29,334 nucleotides of DNA from Bacteroidota bacterium (GTDB taxonomy: Bacteria; Bacteroidota; Bacteroidia; Flavobacteriales; Flavobacteriaceae), in assembly GCA_023457535.1 (NCBI GenBank), contig JAEWLN010000074.1, forward strand, positions 1 through 29,334, in the 5' to 3' direction. The notes under the pieces are model-generated. The model had not been told where the DNA came from. It searched no databases and saw nothing but the letters and a program-made list of their open reading frames with translations. Of the stretch, positions 1 through 6,803 are shown piece after piece (the first letter of the stretch is position 1; each line of letters starts with the position of its first letter). The position numbers and the translations under genes were made by a program.

Positions 1-758
1 TTCCGGACCATGCCATGGGAAAAGCCAAACTGCTGGTCAAAGATGAAGGGATTATCGCCGGGGTTGCATTTGCGCAAATGATCTTTAAATTCGTCGACCC
101 CGACATGCAGATGGACATCTTTATCCAAGACGGAAGCGCGGTGCGATATGGCGATATTGTGTTCCACGTGTCGGGCAAATCGCAATCGATCCTCAAAGCG
201 GAAAGGCTGGTGCTCAATTCGATGCAGCGCATGTCAGCGATCGCCACCAAGACCCAAAAATACCAGCGTTTGCTCGAAGGAACCGCATGCAAGGTGCTCG
301 ATACGCGCAAAACCACACCCGGATTCCGCGCGGCAGAAAAATGGGCCGTTAAGATCGGAGGCGGTGAAAACCACCGCTTTGCGTTGTATGACATGATCAT
401 GCTCAAGGACAACCACAACGATTTTGCGGGCGGCATCGCCAGTGCGATCGGCAAGACCAGACAATACCTGGCAAACCATCATCTGGATCTCAAAATCATT
501 GTCGAGGCGCGCAGTCTGGACGAAGTGCGCGAAATTCTGGCCGCGGGCGGCGTCTACCGCATTCTGCTCGACAATTTCGATTATGAAATGACAAGGGAAG
601 CCGTTGCGCTGATCGATGGCCGATGCCAGACCGAATCCTCGGGCAACATCAACGAAAAAACGATCCGTTATTATGCTGAATGTGGCGTCGACTATATTTC
701 GTCGGGCGCGCTGACCCATTCCGTTTACAATATGGATTTGAGCTTGAAGGCGATTTGA
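1..758 (+). CDS. nadC: Nicotinate-nucleotide pyrophosphorylase (carboxylating), 5' truncated by the window edge
   Basis: NadC converts quinolinate and PRPP to nicotinate mononucleotide, CO2 and pyrophosphate in de novo NAD synthesis. The reading frame is open to the left edge. The first ATG in the window (position 15) lies inside a conserved stretch (GKAKLLVKDEGIIAG), so roughly 30-40 N-terminal residues are probably outside. Numbering from that ATG, family motifs are visible: DTRKTTPG at 96-103, GGENHR at 116-121 and MLKDNH at 129-134, which form the basic phosphoribosyl and quinolinate pocket. The C-terminal VDYISSGALTHS block is intact and the stop is at 756-758. The next gene, a YihY-type membrane protein, is separated by a repeat tract. 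Identification is secure; the true start is not in view. Confidence 0.95.
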   Translation, partial: PDHAMGKAKLLVKDEGIIAGVAFAQMIFKFVDPDMQMDIFIQDGSAVRYGDIVFHVSGKSQSILKAERLVLNSMQRMSAIATKTQKYQRLLEGTACKVLDTRKTTPGFRAAEKWAVKIGGGENHRFALYDMIMLKDNHNDFAGGIASAIGKTRQYLANHHLDLKIIVEARSLDEVREILAAGGVYRILLDNFDYEMTREAVALIDGRCQTESSGNINEKTIRYYAECGVDYISSGALTHSVYNMDLSLKAI

Positions 759-760
759 TG

Positions 761-906
761 AATGTCGAACGTCGAACGTCGACCCGAGGCGCAGCCGAAC
801 TGTATGGAGCGCAGCGGAATAAATGTCGAACGTCGAATGTCGAATGCCAATGTCGAACGTCGAACGTCAAACGTCAAACAACCTTAAACCTTAAACCTTA
901 AACCCC
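761..906. repeat. Intergenic heptanucleotide repeat tract, (GTCGAAC)n then (CCTTAAA)3
   Basis: The whole spacer between nadC and the YihY gene is short-period repeat. GTCGAAC occurs at 764-770 and 771-777, with GTCGACC at 778-784. After a 40-base non-repeat insert (785-824) come GTCGAAC (825-831), GTCGAAT (832-838, 839-845), a 6-base slip, GTCGAAC (852-858, 859-865), and GTCAAAC (866-872, 873-879). Then CCTTAAA repeats three times at 882-902. All units have period 7 although their sequences differ. Related period-7 DNA lies before ligA at 9002-9029. Function unknown; replication-slippage tracts or a mobile intergenic repeat are both possible. Confidence 0.85.
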
Positions 907-911
907 ACCCC

Positions 912-1847
912 TTGAGCCGAATCATCGAAGCCCGAATCGAAAAAATCCCCGTCATGCGCAACATCATGCATTTCACCAAGCGCATTACTTTGCCGTGGCT
1001 GCAGGGATTGTCGTTTTACGATCTGCTCGAATTGTATGTCATTGGTGTCGCGCAGGGCGCTATTGCGTATCGGGCCGGAGCCATTGCGTGGAGTTTTTTC
1101 ATGTCGCTGTTTCCGTTTGCACTGTTTATCCTGAACCTGATCCCGTACATCCCCATTGAGGATTTCCAGGGCGACTTTCTGCGGTTTGTCGAACAAAGCG
1201 TGCCGCCGCAAACCTACGACGCCATCGCTTCGATTTTGAGCGATATCATGAACAACAGCCATTCCGGGTTGCTTTCCTGGGGTATCGTGCTTGCGATTTT
1301 GCTGATGTCCAACGGGCTCAATGCCATTATGGGCGGCTTCGAAACCTCGCGCCACGTCATCATCAAACGCGGATTCGTAAGGCAATATCTTGTGGCATTG
1401 GGGATGTCTTTGCTGCTGTCGATGCTTTTGATCATCACCATTGCGTCGATCGTATTGTTTGAAATCGGGATCCAGCAAACCAAGATCCAGGATATTTTCA
1501 GCGACCGTATCCCGCTGTTGTCACTGGGCCGTTATGCATTTGTGATCGTGATGATTTTGCTCACGACATCGGTACTGTTCAAATTTGGGATCAAGCGGGA
1601 CAAGAACCGGTCTTTTATTTCGATCGGCTCTGTGTTTACGACCATACTGATTATTATTTCGTCGTATTTCTTTGGAATCTGGGTTGTTAAATTTGCCAAA
1701 TACAATGAATTATACGGATCCATCGGCACATTATTGATCATGATGTTCTATATTTGGATTAATTGTATGATTCTACTGCTCGGGTTCGAACTCAACGGAA
1801 CGATCAATAAACTCAAGAAAAAGAGTCGTCAAATAGAAGTTGTTTAG
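912..1847 (+). CDS. YihY/BrkB family inner membrane protein
   Basis: The product is 311 residues, the usual size for the YihY/virulence factor BrkB family (older name: ribonuclease BN-like). It carries about six hydrophobic segments and the family signature region from residue 40 (LYVIGVAQGAIAYRAGAIAW) into SLFPFALFILNLIPYIP. The chosen start is a TTG at 912. It gives the N-terminus MSRIIEARIEKIPV, which fits my recollection of flavobacterial homologues, whereas a start at the later ATG (954) would remove this stretch. The gene begins 9 bases after the CCTTAAA repeats, and no TAnnTTTG promoter is visible in the spacer, so it may be read through from nadC. The substrate of the family is not established. 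The last quarter is AT-richer than the front. Confidence 0.9.
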   Translation: MSRIIEARIEKIPVMRNIMHFTKRITLPWLQGLSFYDLLELYVIGVAQGAIAYRAGAIAWSFFMSLFPFALFILNLIPYIPIEDFQGDFLRFVEQSVPPQTYDAIASILSDIMNNSHSGLLSWGIVLAILLMSNGLNAIMGGFETSRHVIIKRGFVRQYLVALGMSLLLSMLLIITIASIVLFEIGIQQTKIQDIFSDRIPLLSLGRYAFVIVMILLTTSVLFKFGIKRDKNRSFISIGSVFTTILIIISSYFFGIWVVKFAKYNELYGSIGTLLIMMFYIWINCMILLLGFELNGTINKLKKKSRQIEVV

Positions 1848-1851
1848 TTTT

Positions 1852-1987
1852 TTGGAGCTATTTCCCGTTATCCGCTGTATCTTTTGCGCGCAACAGGACG
1901 TTCTGGCCAGGCCCATCCACAGTGTGGTCGCCGAAAGTACCTCGTTCTCATTGCCGCAAAAGGATGCCGCTGCTACCGGGGCTAAAA
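1852..1987 (+). ncRNA. Structured RNA resembling the Flavo-1 motif
   Basis: Between the YihY gene and the DUF2147 gene lies a long-range stem. ATCTTTTGCG (1879-1888) pairs with CGCAAAAGGAT (1955-1965) with one bulge, enclosing a variable loop of about 66 bases. Outside it, AGC (1856-1858) can pair with GCT (1981-1983) and CCCG (1864-1867) with CGGG (1977-1980). The flanks read GGAGCTATTTCCCG on the left and CTACCGGGGCTA on the right. I recall this framing from the Flavo-1 RNA motif, a flavobacterial intergenic RNA of unknown function described by comparative genomics. The pairing is seen in the sequence. The family name and strand rest on memory of the consensus. Confidence 0.55.
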
Positions 1988-1994
1988 ACCGGTA
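1974..1994 (+). promoter_or_regulatory. Hairpin immediately upstream of the DUF2147 start codon
   Basis: TACCGG (1974-1979) and CCGGTA (1989-1994) form a perfect 6-base-pair inverted repeat with a 9-base A-rich loop, ending 2 bases before the ATG at 1997. The left arm overlaps the right outer strand of the structured RNA at 1852-1987, so the two pairings exclude each other. This could be a switchable leader or could be chance; only the complementarity is seen. Confidence 0.35.
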
Positions 1995-1996
1995 CT

Positions 1997-2425
1997 ATGA
2001 ATAAACTGTTGCTGTTGATCGCCTTGTGGATGCCGCAGGTATTTTTTGCCCAACATTCTGTGCTCGGGAAATGGAAAACGATAGACGATGAAACCGGAAA
2101 GGCCGTATCGGTCATCGAGATCTTCGAATCGAAAGGCAAGATTTACGGCAAGATTGTCGAATTGCTCAATCCCAGGGACCGCGACCGCAAATGCGTCAAC
2201 TGCAGCGGTCAGGACCACAACAAACCCATTATGGGCCTGACGGTCATCAAAGGATTGTCTAAAGTAGGGAACGAATATACGGGCGGAAAAATCCTCGATC
2301 CAAAACACGGCAAGTTGTACAAAAGTACAATTGCGCTTGAAAGCCGCGACAGACTCAAGGTGCGCGGGTATATAGGAGTACAGTTGCTCGGCAGGACACA
2401 ATACTGGGAGCGCGTGAGGAATTGA
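1997..2425 (+). CDS. DUF2147 family secreted/periplasmic protein
   Basis: The product is 142 residues. It starts with a signal peptide (MNKLLLLIALWMPQVFFA, predicted cleavage before QHS), followed by a DUF2147 domain: LGKWKTIDDETGKAVSVIEI, then IYGKIVELL, a CVNCSGQDHNKPIMGL loop with two cysteines, GGKILDPKHGKLY and the C-terminal RGYIGVQLLGRTQYWERV. The frame is open further upstream, but the extension (from 1922) would bury the signal peptide and run through the structured RNA, so the ATG at 1997 is preferred. DUF2147 proteins are small exported lipocalin-like barrels of unknown ligand. The nearest upstream DNA is the structured RNA, which could regulate it. No Shine-Dalgarno sequence is visible. 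Confidence 0.9.
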   Translation: MNKLLLLIALWMPQVFFAQHSVLGKWKTIDDETGKAVSVIEIFESKGKIYGKIVELLNPRDRDRKCVNCSGQDHNKPIMGLTVIKGLSKVGNEYTGGKILDPKHGKLYKSTIALESRDRLKVRGYIGVQLLGRTQYWERVRN

Positions 2426-2779
2426 CGTTTCTTGATTTGGAAAAGATCGTTTGGCGTTTTTTTCGTGGGCTGAAATTTATAGATTTTCTGTAAGGAGGTA
2501 ATTGTTGAAATGGTTAACTTCATTCCATGGGAAGGGGGCATTGGAAGTATATCCCAACAAAATAAAACCGAAACCCCTTTGCAGAAAATCTGGAAATTTT
2601 GTTAAATGTTGAAAAGTTTTTTTACGTACTCAAAAACGCCAAAATCTTCTGCAACATTTTGTACTCATTCTTTCCAGACCGGTGGTTCTTGCGTATCGTC
2701 GGTCAGACAAAGTTGGTTGATTTGAAAACCACGGTTGATTACGCGATTTTGTCCGTAACTTTACGCCAAATTTATTTAC
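2426..2779. other. 354-base spacer without a clear gene; contains an unusual Shine-Dalgarno-like site
   Basis: No conserved gene is recognised here. AAGGAGG at 2492-2498 is a strong Shine-Dalgarno match, rare in this phylum. Eleven bases on begins a 31-codon ORF (2510-2605, MVNFIPWEGG...KIWKFC) with no recognisable relatives. The right end (2735-2763) holds the likely priA promoter. The rest is unremarkable AT-rich DNA. Confidence 0.5.
2735..2763 (+). promoter_or_regulatory. Bacteroidetes-type promoter for priA
   Basis: TTG at 2735-2737, 18-base spacer, then TAACTTTA at 2756-2763, close to the TTTG-N19-TAnnTTTG consensus of the Bacteroidetes primary sigma factor. The ATG is 17 bases beyond the -7 box, implying a leader of only about 10 bases. 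Confidence 0.5.
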
Positions 2780-5230
2780 ATGCCGCATTTCGTCGAAGTC
2801 ATTCTTCCGCTGGCGCTGGCCAAAACCTTTACTTATTGCATTCCTGAAGCAGCGTTTCACTACATCCGCCCCGGTATGCGCCTGGCGGTGCCGTTTGGGA
2901 AAAATAAGATTTATACCGGATTGGCCATCGAACTTCACGAGCGCGAGCCACAATTGTATCAGGCCAAAGAAATCCATCAGATACTCGACCAGCAGCCGGT
3001 GGTCAACGAAATCCAGATCGCGCACTGGCAATGGATCGCGTCCTATTATATGTGTGCCATCGGCGACGTTTACCGAACGGCCATGCCCACAGCACTATTG
3101 CTCGAAAGCGAAACGATCATTTCCAAAAAAGAGGGCGTCATAGACAAAGCCATTTTATCGGACGAAGAGTTTTTGGTCTACGAAGCCGTCGAGCAAGCCA
3201 GTTCCATCAAGGTCGACGAGGTCATGTCGATCCTGAACAAAAAAAATGTATTCCCGATATTGCATCAGCTCATCGGTAAAAATGCGCTCAGTTTACACGA
3301 GGAGGTCTCTGAAATCTACAAGCCCAAACTGGTGCGCCATGTACGGCTGCATGCTGAATTTCAAAATCCGGAAAATCTTGCCGCATTGCTGGACATTCTG
3401 AAATCGGCGCAAAAACAAAAGGAGCTGGTGCTGTCCTATTTTCAGTTACAGGCATCGGGGAAAAAACCCGTTACCGTCAAACAACTCACAGAGGTTTCCG
3501 GTGTGGCGCCAACCATAGTCAAGACGCTCGTCGATAAGGGGATTTTTGAAGAATACCACCTGCAACATGACCGCGTCAATTTTGATGACAAACTCGAACA
3601 GCGTTCATTGGTGTTGAGTGCGGCCCAACAGCGGGGGTTGGATCAGATCCGATCGGTGTTCGGCTCAAAGGACGTCGCACTTTTGCACGGCGTTACGGCC
3701 AGCGGCAAGACCGAGATTTACATCAAGCTCATTGAGCAATATATCGGATCCGGACGGCAAATCCTGTATCTGTTGCCTGAAATTGCGCTGACCACACAAC
3801 TGGTCGAACGATTGACGGCTTATTTTGGCAACAAAGTGGCGGTGTTCCATTCCAAATACAGCAACAATGAAAGGGTAGAGGTGTGGCAACAAGTGCTCGC
3901 GCAATCGGAAAAGGCGCAGGTGGTCATTGGCGCACGATCGGCGTTGTTCCTTCCATTTTCGAATCTGGGTTTGATCATCGTCGATGAAGAACACGAACAA
4001 ACTTTCAAGCAACAGGATCCCGCCCCGCGTTATCATGCGCGCGATGCGGCAGTAGTGCTTGCGGCCTCGCATGAAGCCAAAGTGTTGCTCGGGTCGGCCA
4101 CACCGAGTATCGAAACCTATTACAACGCCGTATCGGGAAAGTACGGGCTGGTCGAAATCACGGAGCGCTACGGAAAGGTTTTGATGCCCGACATCGAACT
4201 TGTGGACATCAAGGATAAATATTTCCGAAAAAAAATGACCGGGCATTTCAGCGATACATTGCTCGAATATATGCACGAGGCGTTATCGCTTGGCGAGCAG
4301 GTAATTTTGTTCCAGAACCGACGCGGCTATTCGCCCGTTGTGGAATGCATGACCTGCGGCCACGTGCCGCAATGCCGCCAATGCGACGTCAGTCTTACTT
4401 ACCACAAGTTCAAAAACCAACTTCGCTGTCACTATTGCGGCTATTCGATTGCCAATCCGGTGCATTGCCACAATTGCACCAGCAAGGAACTTACGACCAA
4501 GGGTTTTGGCACTGAGCAGATCCAGCAGGAACTCACCGAGTTGTTGCCCAATTACCGTATCGGGCGCATGGACCAGGATACGACCAAGGGCAAGTTTGGG
4601 TTTGAAAAAATCCTGGACAGTTTTGGCAGTCGTGAAATCGATGTGCTCGTAGGTACGCAAATGCTGGCCAAAGGGCTCGATTTTGCCAATGTAAGCCTGG
4701 TGGGAATCATGAATGCCGACAACATGCTTTACCACCCTGATTTCCGCGCGTTTGAACGCAGTTTTCAGATGATGACACAAGTGGCCGGTAGGGCCGGACG
4801 GTCTGAAAAGCGCGGCAAGGTGGTGATCCAGACCTACAATCCGCATCACAATACGATCCGGCAGGTAACCGCTAACGACTACAAGGGTATGTACAATGAG
4901 CAGCTCTACGAGCGCCAGATTTACAAATATCCGCCGTATTTCCGGCTTGTGCGGCTTACATTGCGCCACCGCGACTATGAAAAGCTGCGCGACGGTGCCA
5001 CGTGGCTCTACCAGGTTCTGTCACAAAATTTAAATCTGCCGGTGTTGGGCCCGGAGGAACCCGCCATTGCGCGGATCCGCAACGAATATATACGCACCAT
5101 CATGGTCAAGATCCCACACGATAAACCACTTCAGGGCACAAAAAAAACTATCCGTAAAATACTGGATAGTTTTGAGGCTATTTCGCAGTTCAGACCGATC
5201 AAAACATCGGTAAACGTCGATTTTTACTGA
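2780..5230 (+). CDS. priA: Primosomal protein N', replication restart helicase PriA
   Basis: The product is 816 residues, full length for PriA. PriA recognises collapsed replication forks and reloads the replisome. An N-terminal 3'-end-binding domain (about 1-105) is followed by the helicase core. It has Walker A GVTASGKT (304-311; the usual second glycine of GSGKT is alanine), LLPEIALTTQ (331-340), the DEEH box (402-405) and the QVAGRAGR motif. Between the helicase lobes are four CxxC pairs (C523/C526, C532/C535, C550/C553, C563/C566) that bind two zinc ions. The start is the ATG directly after a good promoter. It is convergent with the LytTR gene, with only 6 bases between the stops. Confidence 0.97.
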   Translation: MPHFVEVILPLALAKTFTYCIPEAAFHYIRPGMRLAVPFGKNKIYTGLAIELHEREPQLYQAKEIHQILDQQPVVNEIQIAHWQWIASYYMCAIGDVYRTAMPTALLLESETIISKKEGVIDKAILSDEEFLVYEAVEQASSIKVDEVMSILNKKNVFPILHQLIGKNALSLHEEVSEIYKPKLVRHVRLHAEFQNPENLAALLDILKSAQKQKELVLSYFQLQASGKKPVTVKQLTEVSGVAPTIVKTLVDKGIFEEYHLQHDRVNFDDKLEQRSLVLSAAQQRGLDQIRSVFGSKDVALLHGVTASGKTEIYIKLIEQYIGSGRQILYLLPEIALTTQLVERLTAYFGNKVAVFHSKYSNNERVEVWQQVLAQSEKAQVVIGARSALFLPFSNLGLIIVDEEHEQTFKQQDPAPRYHARDAAVVLAASHEAKVLLGSATPSIETYYNAVSGKYGLVEITERYGKVLMPDIELVDIKDKYFRKKMTGHFSDTLLEYMHEALSLGEQVILFQNRRGYSPVVECMTCGHVPQCRQCDVSLTYHKFKNQLRCHYCGYSIANPVHCHNCTSKELTTKGFGTEQIQQELTELLPNYRIGRMDQDTTKGKFGFEKILDSFGSREIDVLVGTQMLAKGLDFANVSLVGIMNADNMLYHPDFRAFERSFQMMTQVAGRAGRSEKRGKVVIQTYNPHHNTIRQVTANDYKGMYNEQLYERQIYKYPPYFRLVRLTLRHRDYEKLRDGATWLYQVLSQNLNLPVLGPEEPAIARIRNEYIRTIMVKIPHDKPLQGTKKTIRKILDSFEAISQFRPIKTSVNVDFY

Positions 5231-5236
5231 AAGATT

Positions 5237-5932
5237 TTAGGCAATCGCCAGGGCGCGCACCAAGTCTTCTTTCTTGTTGCGGCTTAAAGGTATTTTTGTG
5301 ATTCCGATTTCGGCAAATTTACTGTTGAACCTTTCTACTTTGTCAATGTTGATGATGTACGATTTGTGCACGCGGATGAATTTGTCTTTCGACAAGTCCT
5401 TCTCGAATGATTTCATCGTAGAAAGTACAAGATTCGAATCTTCTTCGGTTACTACTTTTACGTAATCGCCAAAAGCTTCGATCCACTTGATCTTGTTGGT
5501 AAAAACTTTAAGCTTTTTAAGATTACTCTTGATAAAGATGTGTTCGCCGTCTTCCTCCTGGTTCTCTTTTTTGAGCAGATGGAAATCCATAGCGCGTTTT
5601 ACAGAAGCGTTGAAGCGGTCCAGTGCAATTGGCTTTTGTAGGTAATCCGTTGCATCATAGTCGAACGCTTTCATAGCATACTCCGCTTTAGACGTGATGA
5701 AAATGATTTGGGGTTTCACTTTCAATCCGTCCAGAAAATCAAAACCGCTGATGACCGGCATCTCGATATCGAGAAAGATCAGGTCCACGGTGTGTACCGA
5801 CATGCAATTTTTTGCTTCAATTGCATTAGAAAAATCACCTACCAAATGTAAATTGGGATGATTATTTACTAACTTTGCAATGATCATCCGTTGAATGGAC
5901 GAGTCATCTACAACTACACAGTTTAACTTCAT
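5237..5932 (-). CDS. LytTR-family response regulator
   Basis: The 231-residue product has a receiver domain (about 1-120) with acidic pair D9/D10, phosphoacceptor D55 in the LIFLDIEMP motif, the T80/S81 switch position and K100. A LytTR DNA-binding domain follows (about 130-230; VHKSYIINIDKV near 188-199 is a typical LytTR signature). The start is placed at the ATG at 5932 giving MKLNCVVVDDS; the frame extends 17 codons further but that part covers the promoter. No histidine kinase gene is in the window, so its partner is unknown. Members usually act with LytS/NatK-type 5TM sensors on cell envelope or nutrient genes. The gene is AT-rich compared with priA. It is divergent from rpsF and convergent with priA. 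Confidence 0.93.
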   Translation of the reverse strand: MKLNCVVVDDSSIQRMIIAKLVNNHPNLHLVGDFSNAIEAKNCMSVHTVDLIFLDIEMPVISGFDFLDGLKVKPQIIFITSKAEYAMKAFDYDATDYLQKPIALDRFNASVKRAMDFHLLKKENQEEDGEHIFIKSNLKKLKVFTNKIKWIEAFGDYVKVVTEEDSNLVLSTMKSFEKDLSKDKFIRVHKSYIINIDKVERFNSKFAEIGITKIPLSRNKKEDLVRALAIA

Positions 5933-5960
5933 AATAATATTTATTATAGATTTGGTAAGG

Positions 5961-5987
5961 CAAACGTATGAATTTTTTTCCAACCAA
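5961..5987 (-). promoter_or_regulatory. Probable promoter of the LytTR regulator gene
   Basis: On the minus strand TACGTTTG (plus-strand 5968 to 5961) matches TAnnTTTG exactly. A TTG lies 16 bases upstream (5987-5985) in a GGTTGGTTGG run; the spacing is slightly short. The ATG is about 29 bases downstream of the box. Confidence 0.45.
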
Positions 5988-6038
5988 CCTAGCGTTTATC
6001 GACTTTTTTTGCGTTACAACGAATAAAGTAAAAAAATA

Positions 6039-6069
6039 TTTGTGTAGTAAAATTTAATTACTACTTTTG
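6039..6069 (+). promoter_or_regulatory. Strong Bacteroidetes promoter for rpsF-rpsR-rplI
   Basis: TTTG at 6039-6042, exactly 19 bases, then TACTTTTG at 6062-6069: a perfect match to TTTG-N19-TAnnTTTG. The start site would fall near 6075, leaving an AT-rich leader of about 27 bases without Shine-Dalgarno. Confidence 0.85.
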
Positions 6070-6101
6070 CACACATTTTAACAATTTAAACGTAATTTTT
6101 T

Positions 6102-6443
6102 ATGAATCACTATGAAACTGTTTTCATTTTAAATCCCGTTTTATCTGAAGTTCAGGTAAAGGAAACAGTAAGCAAATTCGAAGATTTTCTTACTTCACGC
6201 GGAGCTGAAATGGTATCCAAAGAGGATTGGGGCCTGAAAAAAATGGCTTATGAAATCCAAAACAAGAAAAGCGGGTTTTACCACCTGTTCGAATTTAAAG
6301 TGTCAGGAGAGGTTTTGATCGCTTTTGAAACTGAATTCCGCCGCGACGAAAGAGTGATGCGTTTCCTGACGGTAAGTCTTGACAAGCACGCGATTTCATG
6401 GGCTGAGAGAAGAAGAGCTAAATTAAAAACCGAAAAAGCATAA
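6102..6443 (+). CDS. rpsF: 30S ribosomal protein bS6
   Basis: This 113-residue protein has the typical S6 opening MNHYETVFILNP and the conserved blocks GLKKMAYEI and GFYHLFEF, and a basic C-terminal tail (WAERRRAKLKTEKA). bS6 binds bS18 in the platform of the small subunit. In Bacteroidetes ribosomes bS6, bS18 and bS21 together shield the anti-Shine-Dalgarno end of 16S rRNA, which explains the missing Shine-Dalgarno sequences in this window, including before this gene. It is the first gene of rpsF-rpsR-rplI, with rpsR only 2 bases downstream. Codon use is more A/T-ending than in neighbours, as in many highly expressed genes. Confidence 0.98.
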   Translation: MNHYETVFILNPVLSEVQVKETVSKFEDFLTSRGAEMVSKEDWGLKKMAYEIQNKKSGFYHLFEFKVSGEVLIAFETEFRRDERVMRFLTVSLDKHAISWAERRRAKLKTEKA

Positions 6444-6445
6444 TT

Positions 6446-6742
6446 ATGTCAAGCATCGAACAATCGGCAAAAGGAAAAAAAGACGGAGATATCAGATATC
6501 TTACGCCATTGAATATTGAAACCAACAAAACTAAAAAGTATTGTCGTTTCAAAAAATCAGGAATCAAATACGTAGATTACAAAGATCCTGATTTCTTATT
6601 GAAATTCGTCAACGAGCAAGGCAAGATCCTGCCGCGTCGTTTGACTGGTACGTCTTTGAAATACCAGAGAAAAGTATCTGTAGCGGTAAAAAGAGCCCGT
6701 CACCTGGCGCTTATGCCTTACGTAGCAGATTTATTGAAATAA
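6446..6742 (+). CDS. rpsR: 30S ribosomal protein bS18
   Basis: A 98-residue protein containing the S18 core: YLTPLNIETNKTKKYCRFKK, then IKYVDYKDPDFLLKFVNEQGKILPRR, LTGTSLKYQRKVSVAVKRARHLALMPY. It is longer at the N-terminus than the E. coli protein (75 residues), as usual in Bacteroidetes. It forms a heterodimer with bS6, encoded 2 bases upstream, and contributes to the pocket that hides the anti-Shine-Dalgarno sequence. It is co-transcribed from the promoter at 6039-6069. The spacer to rplI (61 bases) contains a possible regulatory stem. Confidence 0.98.
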   Translation: MSSIEQSAKGKKDGDIRYLTPLNIETNKTKKYCRFKKSGIKYVDYKDPDFLLKFVNEQGKILPRRLTGTSLKYQRKVSVAVKRARHLALMPYVADLLK

Positions 6743-6752
6743 TTTTTAATCA

Positions 6753-6803
6753 GTTGTTGGTTTCCCGCTCGGAACCTAACTTCTATAATATAAGGACAAC
6801 AAC
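6753..6803 (+). promoter_or_regulatory. Possible RNA stem at the rplI start, CCG-containing loop
   Basis: GTTGTTG (6753-6759) is fully complementary to CAACAAC (6797-6803), which touches the rplI ATG at 6804. Stacked on the left arm, GTTTC (6760-6764) pairs with GGAAC (6771-6775, one G-U), closing a CCGCTC loop. The 3' side has a 21-base unpaired stretch. It could control L9 translation or bind the bS6-bS18 pair; not proven. Confidence 0.4.

Noticed and set aside
234..719. Long minus-strand frame opposite nadC
   Set aside because: Nearly full complement of a conserved gene; the product has no recognisable features and the nadC motifs are clear.
882..902. CCTTAAA repeats resemble plant-type telomere DNA
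   Set aside because: Only three copies, inside a bacterial spacer between two intact genes; a chance similarity in a heptamer tract.
761..906. CRISPR array
   Set aside because: Units are 7 bases and contiguous; there are no unique spacers of regular size and no cas genes.
2599..2847. 82-codon plus-strand frame before priA
   Set aside because: It runs through the priA promoter and start in another frame, with composition that does not look like a real protein.
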